A stretch of DNA of 64,000 nt from Ampelocalamus luodianensis (taxonomy: Eukaryota; Streptophyta; Magnoliopsida; Poales; Poaceae), in contig CM070639.1 of assembly GCA_036346255.1 (NCBI GenBank), forward strand, positions 30,596,165 to 30,660,164, in the 5' to 3' direction. The notes beneath the pieces were generated by a model. It worked only from the letters and a program-made list of their open reading frames with translations. It was not told the origin of the DNA and made no database searches. Each line of letters starts with the position of its first letter. Positions within the stretch are counted from its first letter, which is position 1. A program made the translations under genes and the position numbers. Positions 34,855-46,025 of the stretch are shown here, one piece after another.

Positions 34855-35273
34855 ACCTGCATTGCTTGTTGTGTGCAGAGGAAGAAAGTGAGCCCAAAGG
34901 GCCTCACTTTTGCGAGTTGTGCTATGGCGGTGTGTGGAGCGATTAGCTTGGCGGCCCGGTCGGTTGCCCTGTGGTATTATGTGGCTAGTCGGTCGTCTTT
35001 TGGTTTAAGCCATCTTATGGCACCTTTTGCTTCCGCTGATACTTAATACTTGTCATTTGGCCGGTCGGCTGTTCTGTAATAACTTATTATTATGTATGTC
35101 TTTTGCTAGACTTGTCATATTATCTTATGTGGAATTGATGCATGCTTTTGTATGATGTATGTGTGCTGCAATTTCTGGGAAGCACATGTCCATCGAGACA
35201 CGGTGTATTTTGTTTGTGATGCTAGAGCCAATGGAAGGCTAAGTATTACAAGCTAAATAAACCGGGTCTCACA

Positions 35274-36178
35274 CAACACTATCCTCACAACCACTTACTG
35301 ACAATCTTACTAACAACTAAATAATATTGTAACAAGAATCAACATAAAACCATCCAAAGACAATAAATTGCTTCATAATATTTTTTTGTTATCTCAATAA
35401 GAATGCAACAATCAACTTGTCCAAGAGAAAATCTAGTGCACAAGCCGTAATATTGAAACAGATCTCTCTTAACAAGAACATACTAGCACATGACAATCTC
35501 ACAAAGCACACAAATATAAATCACTTATCAGATTTCATCCATTCAACTCTTAGTGATGCTCAACAACAATTTTTAACACACACTAATTACACTCTATATA
35601 TTATCATTAACAATTGGCGATCATATTAATCATGAAAACATTTATTGTTCTACCTCTATTTTCAGTCACATAAACATTTACAAATACAGAATCAACATTC
35701 CACCTTAAGTTCAGAATTTAGAGCAAAATATTATTGAAATTTTAATAATATAATCTCTATAAGATAAGGTTTCACAAGGCGAAACATCAACCTTCATCCA
35801 TTAACATATACATGTTTAAGCAATTTAGCATGACAAGAATTACGTAAAACTAGCATTTAAACAAGACCCTCTAGTACCCAAATAAGAGATTAATTCAAGA
35901 TTAATATATACTAAGGCAATAATATAACACTTCATTAACTTAACCATCACAAACGGTCCTAATGATCAAACCAATTCATCAAGTAACTACTACTACAAGA
36001 CAATATCAAGCAAATCAATTTCACTTTCAAGGTTATCATTTAAAATTAATTATGCACCACACTGCTGACCTTACTTGATAACCCATACCTTTAACAATTA
36101 ATTTCTATGATCACAACCTCTCGCTTAAACATAACAAGGCATCACAAAAGGGTTTTGACACTTTCAATAGAGGCATTA
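35274..36178 (-). mobile_element. Internal piece 2 of element B
   Basis: The reverse complement matches element A at about 27840-28410. Landmarks are CTTGTCATGCTAAA, CCTTGTGAAACCTTATC, GGATGAAATC and GATTGTCAG. It carries the F duplication CAACA on the left and the S duplication CATTA (36174-36178) on the right. Confidence 0.85.
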
Positions 36179-38287
36179 TGTAATATCCCGTTTAAACATA
36201 AAATAAATAAGTGATTAGTACTAAAATTAAATAGAATTACAAAGAAAAATTCAGAATTTGGGAGGAGTTTTAGAACTCAGGCCTTCGGCCCATAACTCTT
36301 TGGCCCAAGTGGGGAACCGGCTTAAGAGGGTGGGGGAACCACCAAACCCTAGCCCTGCACTGTAGTGATGCACTGTAGCGCCACCCTTGCTGCCATCTCC
36401 TCCCATGCACAACTCCTGTTGTTTTTGAGTGATGCCGGCCCGAAGCAAAGAAGAGGGCGAAGAGAAGAGAAGGGGAAAGATGGAAAATTCATGCTTTGGC
36501 TTCGTGACTCCGAGGGTAACGATCTGAACCTACTAGATTTATCCTAGATTAATCTCTAATCCGTTTTTAGAATGTTTGGTCAAGGGGGAGATGGTTTTCT
36601 GTTATATCCAGATGCGTCAGGTTTAGGGAAGAATGTTGCGGGGACGATTAGGGGTATTTGGACTTGGAATTAGAGTTCGGTGTAATTAGAGAAAAGGTAG
36701 GTTATCGCGTCAGCTTTCAAAGAAGGTCTGGATCATTGAAAGCGGAGTAGCGAGCGAAAAGTTACAGCTTCGAGAAAGCTGCTGTCCAGATTCAGAACGT
36801 AGATGGAAGACTTTGTGAAGTTGGGTTGATTTCGTGGGGAAATTGATAAAATTAAATATTTGTGTAAACTTGAATATTGTATAAATTCTTATGTAGATTC
36901 TAGAACTCATAGTATTCATATATGTTCAAGTTGTAGAATTAAAAATATAAAATTTTGAAGTGGACTGTTCTGACAGAATCTGGAATGGTCTTCGGGTAAA
37001 GGAACGGAGTAGAAAATGATAGAATCGGAGTTTTGTCATAACTAGGGAAATGTAGGTGGTTTCTTGAGGATTCCATAGAGTCTTAGATGGCCAAATTTGG
37101 AGTTAAAATGAGAAAGATATGACCATTTTACTACTGGAATAGCGGGTAGTGCATCCGGTAGTTTTAGGTTAAAATGAGTCGGTTTGGCGTAGACGTGCAT
37201 GGACGGTTAGAATAAAGTATCGGTGCTGTAATATATGATTTTGAGTTGTGTTTTGGATTGTTTATCCAGGGAGTGTGTTCTCATGTGTATTGTCGTCGTT
37301 TCGCTCTCCAGCGTCAAAAGGGTAAATAGGCAAGTGCATGGTAAACGGTGGTCATTGGTTGATCACTGTATGCTTTACCATTTATTACCATTATATTGAT
37401 GTGCTTTTATTTATTTAATTGCAAGTAATGTTAATGGATATTATTTTTTCCTTATGGTTGGAAATGATATTGTTGGACAATAGTAATGTTGATGAAACTA
37501 TGAATATATGTGCATTCACAACACCATTGCATATGAAAAGGTGATCATGTTGATCACAACTCCACAGGAGTGAAGAAAGTCCCCAATCCTTAAGAAGGAC
37601 GGGCTTGAGAGTGTGGCATCGACGGGTGAACACTCATGCTATACCGGTATACGCAAAAGAAGTGCATATAGACATGTAGTGTAGAGATACATGGAATGAA
37701 AGATGGTTGATGACTGTGTATGTGAATAAAGAAAGAGAATTGGATAATTGAGCATGAGAATAAAGAAAAGTGAACAATTAATGTTGATGATGATATTATG
37801 TATTATTGATTAAGCATTGTTCATTGCTTACTTTTGTACTTACTGAGTCGTGGACTCACCCTTACTCTAATGTTGTTTTTAGGTGATCGTTGATGTCGCT
37901 TCGCTTGGGAAGGATTAGCAATTGGAACACTATTTACACTCAGTTAGTTGATCACTTGCCATGAGAAAATTCTACCTTAGCGTGATGTTTTAATCTCTTA
38001 GACTATGATAGACATTGATACATTCTAGGTGATTGATTGGAACTAGTTTATTCATTCGATGGGCTCCTCTTTGATTGATTTTGCTTAAATCTTGGATTAC
38101 TATTCTGCTTTACTATCTAAAGTTTACATATATGTGCTTGCCATGTCGATACTCTTATGTTAATGAGACTCGTGGACGAGTTTTAACACTTTATCGCTTG
38201 CTGAAATTTATTGTTAATTGCTAATAAAATTAGTAGTTAGGGTCTTTTGGTAGCATTCCGGGCTCAATGTTGGGCCGAGGTGTTACA
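36179..38287 (+). mobile_element. Solo LTR 'S' of a gypsy element
   Basis: A 2,109-bp LTR starting TGTAATATCCCG and ending GAGGTGTTACA, with the perfect 5-bp duplication CATTA (36174-36178 and 38288-38292). No internal domain is present, so recombination between its two LTRs removed the body. It contains a hairpin array at 37541-37651 and a GAGTC-GTG-GACTC hairpin near 37845. Its sequence differs from LTRs T, A and B apart from ends and hairpins, so it is a separate family. Confidence 0.95.
37541..37651 (+). promoter_or_regulatory. Hairpin array in LTR S
   Basis: Perfect inverted repeats follow closely: GTGATCA-TGT-TGATCAC (37541-37557), ACTCC-ACA-GGAGT (37559-37571), TCCTT-AAG-AAGGA (37587-37599), GAGTGT-n-ACACTC (about 37608-37634) and TATACCGGTATA (37640-37651). 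Confidence 0.75.
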
Positions 38288-39069
38288 CATTAATCTTTAA
38301 CGCTCAAAATACTTCCAAAGAAATACATAGGGTCAAAACTTCAACATGTTACAGAACTTGCAATGGACAATTTCCATTATCCAAATTACCTAGCAAATAA
38401 ACGGGTTATGTTTCCTAACAAGAAATGTAGAACTCCCATGAAAAGATCAATCTTGTCAATTAATAATGTTCACAAGCAGAAAAACAAATCAATAGTCAGG
38501 AAAACAATAATTACTTTTTTGGAACAAATAAAAACTAATGGAACATCAACTACATTGTAATCACTAACCCTAGAAAATTCATCAACCACAACTTTAATCA
38601 GAATAACCAAATGCAAACTCAAGGAAAAACACAACAACTTTTCCAAGGAAACTAATCCCAACCTTTGTAACTAAGTTACCCGAGGAAAACACTTCACTAA
38701 TCCCGTACCATGAGCGGTTGTACAACCTAGCCATACCAATAGCCACAACCACGATCTCTACCTCTCAGCATCGACTATCATTACAACTTAACAATCATGC
38801 AATCAAATCATAAGCATACATAATCATCTCTTATCATAAATCATCAATGTGACATAACAGAAACGCAAATGCAATGCTTCACCCATTCTCATCCTATTAT
38901 GCACCAGTGTGACAAATTTTAAGTTGTTTACCATCCTAAGTAGGTTCCAGTAATTAATTAACCATTGGCAAACTTTAGTTAAGCCATTCTAGAGCAAATT
39001 TTAGTATATCAAATTAACCTAAGTTGTCAAACTATTCAACACGGACCTAAAACCCGCTCTAATACCAAC
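38288..39069 (-). mobile_element. Internal piece 1 (5' end) of element B
   Basis: The reverse complement begins with the primer-binding site and follows element A at 26632-27400. Landmarks are TAGGTCCGTG, ACACTGGTGCA, GATGCTGAGAGGTAGAGATCG and CACCGTTCGTGGT-like sequence. Primer-binding site: TGGTATTAGAGC on the minus strand at 39056-39067, one mismatch from initiator tRNA-Met. Confidence 0.9.
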
Positions 39070-41720
39070 TGTAACACCCCGGCTTGACACTAAGCCGAGA
39101 ATGTCACCTAAACTATTCTAGATACCAAACTAAACATTAAATAAACAATAATTCTAGCACGGATGCATGAAACAAAAACCCATCCACGGGCCACAAGAGA
39201 ATCAAATAAGACAATATGAAACGACTAATAACATCACCGTTCAAGTCTAAGGCATTTAAATTAATAATTACCAAGTCCATGAGCAAATTCAAGATAGAAT
39301 AATTGACCAATAATAGCTAAGTCTAACATCAAATAAATCTTGAAGGGAATATTCGAATCACTAGATTTCATAAAAGCACTCTAGGTATATAATGAATGTG
39401 TGATTATTTCCATGTGATGCTTGTGTGCTACTCTATCACATGCATGTCATCATTAACGGTCACCTAAAAGCAAAAACAAAGCAAGAGTGAGTTCAAGACT
39501 TAACAAATACATAATAAAATCATAAACAACAGTTCATCTATAATCAATAATATCATCATCAATCACTTATTTATTGTCATGCTCATACTCAATTAATCAA
39601 ATCATCTCTCATGTAGTTAATTAGCATAATTAACTTCTCATGTATGCAATGCACCATTATGCTCATGCTCATATGCAACTCAAATCAGCTGATACAGGCA
39701 CAACGGAGTGTTCACCCCGTCGATGACACACTCTTCCCCCATCTTCGTTAGGATGGGATCATGCTCATATGCAACTCAAATCAGCTGATACAGGTACAGC
39801 GGAGTGTTCACCCGTCGATGACACACTCTTCTCCTATCTTCGTTAGGATGGGGTCCCTACATCTGTAGGATTTTATCTAGAGTACCCCGGACTAGTCATG
39901 TATCTTTTTCGCCGATCTCACCGGACAAGTTACATGACTTTCTCACCGACCTGGCTTGTGCATTTTATCATGACGAATGTAAATGATATACCATCTTTAA
40001 TTATTCGTTAACATAATTCACCCTCATTATCTCCATGTTATTACCACATCATATCATCAACAATTCATGTCATTGATATTTCATGTCATAGTCTTATTAA
40101 CTCATCATCATCAATATCATGGCATGTAAATAAGTGAAAAGAAAGCATAGATAAATAACATGATAATCTAATATCAAAGACAATGGCAAACAATCCATTG
40201 TTCACCGCTCTACCATGCACTTGCCTTTTCGCCTCTAGAAACCCAAAATCGAGTGATGCAAATGTAGCATTGTACTTGAGGCAACGCTGCCTGAAAAAAA
40301 AATCCATAACACACTCAAAATATCCCACAACAGTACCCAATCATCAAACAATTCAACTTCGCCCATACACGCAAACCCGATGCACTTAACTTAATTTCAA
40401 TAGATGTCCTACCCACCCACTGCCCTAGTGATCAAACATTAGCAACTTTTGCTACTAGACTCCAAATATATCCAACTTTATATTTTATGGAATCAACATG
40501 AAATTTACCATAATATCTTAGTTATGAAAAACTTCTGATTTTGCCATCTAGGTCCTCGTTTCCAATCTCGAAGGTCATACTGGAAATTAACATAACAACA
40601 GACTTCACTTTTTCGTAACTATTTTTCTACGATGTGAAAAATAGCAAACCATAATATTTCTGGAATCAACATAGATATCTCTAGCTAATCTTAGTTATGA
40701 TCATAATTATTTATTCTCGTAATTAAGCAATCTATGCGACTGCTGCCATTGACAACAGATTTCTGGACAACGATACTCCCGAGGCTATATCGTTTGACTC
40801 ACTTACCCAAATTTAGTGATCTAGATCTTCCTATAAAGCTAAGTAAATCTCCTACAACTTTCCTAACTAGACGAAATCATGATTTTGAGCGTAGATACCC
40901 CAAAAAACCCTGTAAGTTTCTACAGCACGGTTTAACGAACTAGGGCATCACGAAACATCTACCTACCGTGACCAAACCAATCTAAAACATGATTAACCAT
41001 TAATCTAAGATCAATCTAGGGGTTAATTAGACAGTTACCCACAAAAATTAGACGAAGATTGGTGCGGAACGCAAAGCCCTAGCTTTCCTTCCTTCTTTGT
41101 CTTCTTCTTCCTCCTTCCTTCGTCCTCTTCTCTTACCGCTATTTCCTTCCTTGGTTGTGGCAGCACACCATCGAGCAGCAATATCCTCTTTCTCTTTCTC
41201 TCTCTCTCTATTGAAATCTTCATCAACCTATGCAAAGTAGCGAAGAAATAAACTAACTAGTAGCAGCAGCAGTACCATGCAGCTAGCACAGGGGCAGTAG
41301 GTGCACTGCTAGCGCTAGCATGCAGTAGAGACGATGGCGCAAGGGCTGGTAGAGCGCAGCGAGCACTCGGTGGCGGCGATAAGCTGCAGCTGCTCGGCAG
41401 CCAGGAGGTCAGCCAAGAGGAGGTGTTGGCGTTGTAGGGCGGGCGACTGGTAGGGGCTAGCGTAGCAAGGTTTGGGTGGTTGTGGCACGGGTTGGGGCAG
41501 GGGCTTGGCAAACTAGGGTTGGGTGGCTGCCCCCCTCTCCCTCTAAAATAGGGTGGCCGGACCTCCTTGGCGAGTCCACCTTGGACTTGGCTTGGGCTTG
41601 GGCTTGGTCGACGCACTTCTTTTTCCCCTACCTTCACAAATTCTAAACATTGATTATCTAAATTCCAATATTTGCCAAATCTACTTATTAGGTATTTAAT
41701 TAATTAGACGGGATATTACA
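39070..41720 (-). repeat. 5' LTR of element B
   Basis: A 2,651-bp LTR. On the minus strand it starts TGTAATATCCCGTC and ends GGGGTGTTACA. A 96-bp unit (39667-39762) is repeated directly at 39763-39855. It carries hairpins such as CCTAC-ATCT-GTAGG (39856-39869) and a CT-rich stretch at about 41180-41210. Confidence 0.9.
39667..39855. repeat. Tandem 96-bp duplication in LTR B
   Basis: Two copies start GCTCATATGCAACTC and end CTTCGTTAGGATGGG. The duplicated unit includes hairpin-forming sequence and the GTGTTCACCCGTCGATG motif also seen, inverted, in S. Confidence 0.85.
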
Positions 41721-42445
41721 AGTCTCCCGATGACTGTTTGACCAAGAACCTACCGGGTAGAGGCTAGAAAGGAAGAGTAGTGAAAAAGCTTTGTTGTCTC
41801 AACTCAGTCGTATGCTATCATGTTGAATGTCTATTGTATAACATTATGAGTATGAGGCATCTTGTGGGTAAAGTTGGACAATTCTGCAGAATATAATCAA
41901 TGGTATTCGAATACCCCGTGCTTCCGGTTAATGGAGTTATGTTCATGAGTGATTCTAGTGAACAAGGCATAAGTAGAGATTTCGAGATGTTAATGTGGTA
42001 ATAACATATGTTGAAAAGCCCCCTCTTAATATTACATTATGGTTTTACTGTTTCTAAAGTCCAAGTGTTTTATTTCAAAGAATGCATCCACACTCGTTAA
42101 TTGAAATCCCGACAAGTAGATAAATAGCTTTTCCATGTGGCTTGATGAGTACATTGTGTACTCAAACTTGCTTAATTTTCATCAAAAGAACGAAGGACAC
42201 ATTGGAGAGTGTGTTATGTACACGACCGCACTCAAGCTTTCCTATAAAAGCTCTTTGGCTCTTCTGATTGTAAGTTAAAGTTTTGGGCTTGAATTGCCTA
42301 CTCAACTATTGCAAAATAGACGTTAGGCCATATTTTAATCAAAGTAATTATTTTTAAATGCTCGTGAGCAGGTATGATATCGTTTCTATTAGCAACTGAA
42401 ATCCTAGGCGGTTGAGGAAATTTGTTTGAAAATAAGGTCGTTACA
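41721..42445 (+). mobile_element. LTR fragment 'I', 3' part of a gypsy LTR
   Basis: It ends AAGGTCGTTACA and is followed by a primer-binding site, TGGTATCAGAGC at 42448-42459. It carries the palindrome GGTATTCGAATACC (41902-41915) and GAGTAC-n5-GTACTC (42147-42163), as do LTRs E, F and D. The start is missing because element B inserted here. Confidence 0.8.
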
Positions 42446-44148
42446 AATGGTATCAGAGCAGGCTTGACTGTAGGTTGACCCTAAGTATAGGTTTGGTCCC
42501 GATAAGAATACAAGATTTACAAAATTTTATTTTCATATGCAAAAGAATTATGAAAACTGAAAGTATTATTGCTATCTTGTCTTTCCTATTTCTATCTTAT
42601 CTTTGTTAGACTTGCATCAAAAGTTTTTGTTTTGATTTTGTCAAAATCTTAAAAAAAAAAATATGTAGTCGAGTAGACTTATTCTTTGTTGTAGGTACTG
42701 ACCAAATGGAACGAAAACTAACCAGTAGTAGAAGTAGTACTAAGATTGGAGTTGGAAGTGTAGTACGAGCACCTGACCAAAACTTTTCCTTTTGAAGAGT
42801 TACAAGATCACTGTTCAAGTAGTTAGATATTGCCTATTTGACTTCTTTGATGCTACTGGTAAAATCAACGAAGTAGATGAAATCTTTTTTATTGTATTGC
42901 TATGATAGCCAAATTGCACTATAGACCCATTAGGGTGCTACATAAGCAATTTGTGCAAAACTACTTCCGAATACAAATAAAAATTATATTGAAAACCTTC
43001 TTATCTGACCATACTTCATCTTGATCCTTACCTACATCTCTTCTATTCTCACCCTTATTCCTCTCTTACCTATCTGATTCCAAAATGACAATTCGTGGTT
43101 GCAAGAGAGACTAATTTATACCCTTAGAATTGAGAGTGATGGAAGTAGGTATCCTATAAAACATTGGTGTAAGAAGGAATCAAGATATGTTGGTGGATCT
43201 ATGTTGATTATTAAAAATGATTAATAGTGTTAAACTTGGAAGAATCAACCAATGAAATTTATTGGATAGGATTGACTAGAATATATAGATTGATTAAATT
43301 TTGGAAGATATATAAGGTGACGATGGCTATTGCATTGTAGCTTTAGTGTATAATTTTTATCATTGGTCGATGTTTACATTGAGGCATGAATTAATTTGGA
43401 GATAATTAGTGGAGAGTATAGTTGATAGCTGGATTAGTTAATCATGATTACAATTCAATGGTGGAAAGGATTGGATTATTAGAACATAGCTATAGTTGAT
43501 ATTGATGGATTTAGTAATTGATAAATGGACTAAAAATAAGAATATTGGATTATCACTAGGATGTGTGATTGTATACTGACAAATATCAATTGTGAGATTG
43601 GATCTACTCTATAAATTCTTGGTGGAGATTGAGATTGTATTTTAGGTATCCATGATTCGATTAATGAAGCTATAGATGATATGATAAAAAGTATATGTTG
43701 GATGGATTGGATAAATGATGTTGCAATGTTATTTGGAGTTTTAGGTGGCAATGATATCATAATGAAGGGATACAACATGTGTGGATTGTGAGAAGTAGCA
43801 TTTACATTGGATGATAAGGATAAGGCCATTGGATTCTAAGCCTACTTATGGAAGTAGTATAGGGATAAAATGATATGTTGATATAAAATGATTATTGGAA
43901 GTTACTTGGGCTACCCTCTCAAGTGTATTGGAATTTTAGAAATAATTATATCAGAAATACCAAGGTCATAGGATAAATTATGGAAAATGATTAATATTGA
44001 TGAGCCTTTGTCGGTGGAATTTATGATTGATTAAGTAGGATCGATAAAAGTTAGGAAAGCTACCAGGACTATAGCAAGTTTTGTTTTTCTTCTTGTTCCC
44101 CATTTTCAATGAATCTCCGGGACGAGATTGTTTTTAAGGGGGTAGTTT
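42446..44148 (+). mobile_element. Internal remnant of a gypsy element, non-coding
   Basis: It runs from the primer-binding site (42448-42459) to a polypurine tract (AAGGGGGTAGTTT, 44136-44148), which is preceded by the common gypsy phrase CTCCGGGACGAGAT. The 1.7 kb between is AT-rich with no recognisable Gag or Pol frames, so the element is deeply decayed or non-autonomous. Confidence 0.7.
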
Positions 44149-46025
44149 TGTGACACCCCCAAAAATTTCAAAATTTGGAGTTCATTTGAATTTCGGTTGA
44201 ATTTGATGTTTTTGCCAAATACGGAAATAATTCACCCAAAACCACTTTCCACTTTTGAAAATGCACCTTCGCAGTTAGAAGACGCTCCACACGGCCTTTT
44301 CTCCTATGTTCCCCTCCGCCTCGAGTCGCGCCACCGTTCACATGGGCCCGCAACGCCTTGGTTCCACATCGCCTCCTCCTCTCCCTCCGCCCGCTGCACC
44401 TCCCTCCCCCAGTCGCCTAAGCTGTGCCCCTCCCCCGACCGCCTCCTATCCTGGGGTCCTCCCCTCCCAATGCAGAACGTGGTATGTGGGTACAACCCTG
44501 GAATGCGGCTGCCAGTGAGGTTCGGTAGTGCGGTCCACTGGCGTGTGGCCGGGTTGCAGATGTATAAGCGGCTATTGGAGAAGGAGATCAGTAGTCCATC
44601 GTAGGAGACGTTGACCTTCAAGCCACGGCGATGGTTATAATCGTTGAACCAGAGGATGGGCTGACGCTTGGAGGGGGCTCGCCGGAAGGTCGAAGGCATC
44701 AAGGGAGGCGTCAACGACGTCATGGCTGTACTTCCTGATCTGGCCATGGAAAGAAACGAGAGGGAGGAAGTCGACAGTGGAGATGAGGCGTCGCTAGGAG
44801 CAACAGACCGCGAAGCAGCGAGGTGCGCCTTTATGGTAGGCGGACAAGGATCTCCCACGCGATGAGCTTTCGGAGGATAGGGACGGTGGCGCTGCAACTC
44901 CTCATCCGTCTTACTCTTTCGGTTTGCGCCATGGCCTTGCACTCCGAGGTGCTACTGTGCTAGCGCCGCTAGCTGCCGCGCGCTATCGTCGGTGGCTCGC
45001 CGGCAGACAGCCAATCTTTGGGCAGCAACGCTTTTGGCTGGAGTTAGGGAAGACGAGGTGCATCGCAAAATTCTCTCCAATTCGAGGGGAAGAGGAGAGG
45101 GGGGATAGGAAAATGAATAAAGGAGGAACTGGCAGATAAAGGGACATGTTCGGTTTGGTTTTAAATACCGAGAAAGAGAGCGAGATGAAGTAGGGCGCAA
45201 CACCTGCTCGGTGGGTTCTCACGAGATGTAGCTGGCGCGCCGCCGCGCATGCTTTGGCGTCCATATGACAAGGTCCCGGCGCTCAAAGAGGAGGGGAAAG
45301 GCTCGAGGTGGCAGCGCTCTACGTCTCATGTTGCCGCACGTGATCAGGGTGCATGCGAGAGAGAACAAAGAGAGAGATGTGGAGAACTACAGTGCAGGGG
45401 CTAGCATGGCGAGGTGACGAGGTTAAGACGACGTTGCGCTCAAGGACTGCTGTGCTACAGAGAGATGATGGAGCCACATCATCCTAAGCCATGTGCGTAT
45501 GGGTGGGGTATCGATTGAGATTGAGAACAAGAGGAGGCAGAGGGAGGAGGCTTGGGGAAGATGAACAGGAGCTGGGGCTAACAAGTAGGGTCGAGCACAC
45601 TGGTCATTAAGGGCGCACGAGGGATTGAGGGATGGGCTGCCTCTGCTTGCTGGACCTCGACTCTCTCCCAGGCCATCAGGGCCAAGGAAGGAGAGTAAGG
45701 GAGACAACACAACTGGGCCGGGCCACAGGGAGAGGTTGGGCCGACAGCAGCATTCGCCCCAAGGGGGAAGAGGGAAAAGGAAAAGGTTTGATTTTTTTGT
45801 TTGAAAATTAAAATCATATTTGAATTTGTATTCAACTTCTAAAATGGTTTTGCACACAGATAAACTTTTATATTTTTACAAAAACCGAAATCTTCACACA
45901 TGGAAAATGTTTTAAATTTTAAAATTGTAAGGTAAGGATTTTGGAAAATTCGAAATGCAACCAAAGTTTTTGATTTCCATGAAATTCATGCATTTTTAAT
46001 TTGGAATCAAATTTGGGCCATAACA
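44149..46025 (+). mobile_element. Probable 3' LTR 'H', starting TGTGACACCCCC
   Basis: It starts directly after the polypurine tract and probably ends GGGCCATAACA at 46025. AT-rich LTR-like ends enclose a GC-rich middle (44270-45780) that includes an F-box gene fragment. It does not match LTR fragment I on the 5' side, so either the element is a recombinant or the middle was replaced. No target duplication is seen. Confidence 0.5.
44430..44915 (-). pseudogene. F-box protein gene fragment
   Basis: Minus-strand frames spell successive parts of a plant F-box protein: KLIAWEILVRLP (about 44845-44895), RRLISTVDFLPLVSFHGQI (about 44740-44800) and SYDGLLISFSNSRLYICNPA with TRQWTALPNL (about 44520-44620). 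The first two belong to the F-box, which binds SKP1 in ubiquitin ligases. The third is the start of an F-box-associated domain. The parts lie in different frames and the rest of the gene is missing. It sits inside LTR-like sequence, so it is probably a captured or engulfed fragment. Confidence 0.75.

Larger units (their letters stand above)
20953..35273 (+). mobile_element. Very long LTR 'F' (solo), interrupted by element A
   Basis: The left end TGTAACATCTC and right end GGGTCTCACA are flanked by the 5-bp duplication CAACA (20948-20952 and 35274-35278), and the flanks rejoin into continuous element B sequence. Without the A insertion, F comprises 20953-24356 and 33724-35273, about 4.95 kb. 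It has no primer-binding site or coding domain, so it is best read as a solo LTR. A TATA box lies at 22042 and LTR palindromes at 34501 and 34837. Its junction with A at 33723/33724 lacks A's target duplication and A ends inside its internal region, so sequence was deleted there. Confidence 0.8.
10115..41720 (-). mobile_element. Non-coding Ty3/gypsy derivative 'B', split by four insertions
   Basis: B runs right to left. Its 5' LTR is at 39070-41720 and its primer-binding site at 39056-39067. The internal sequence follows in four pieces: 39069-38288, 36178-35274, 20952-20109 and 10483-10115. Each piece matches successive parts of the internal region of element A (about 26632-29560) in order. 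The pieces are separated by S, F and T, each flanked by its own 5-bp duplication, and the last is cut by LTR E. The 3' LTR lies outside the window or is lost. There are no long frames; the internal sequence is non-coding, so B would have needed proteins from a relative. Confidence 0.85.
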
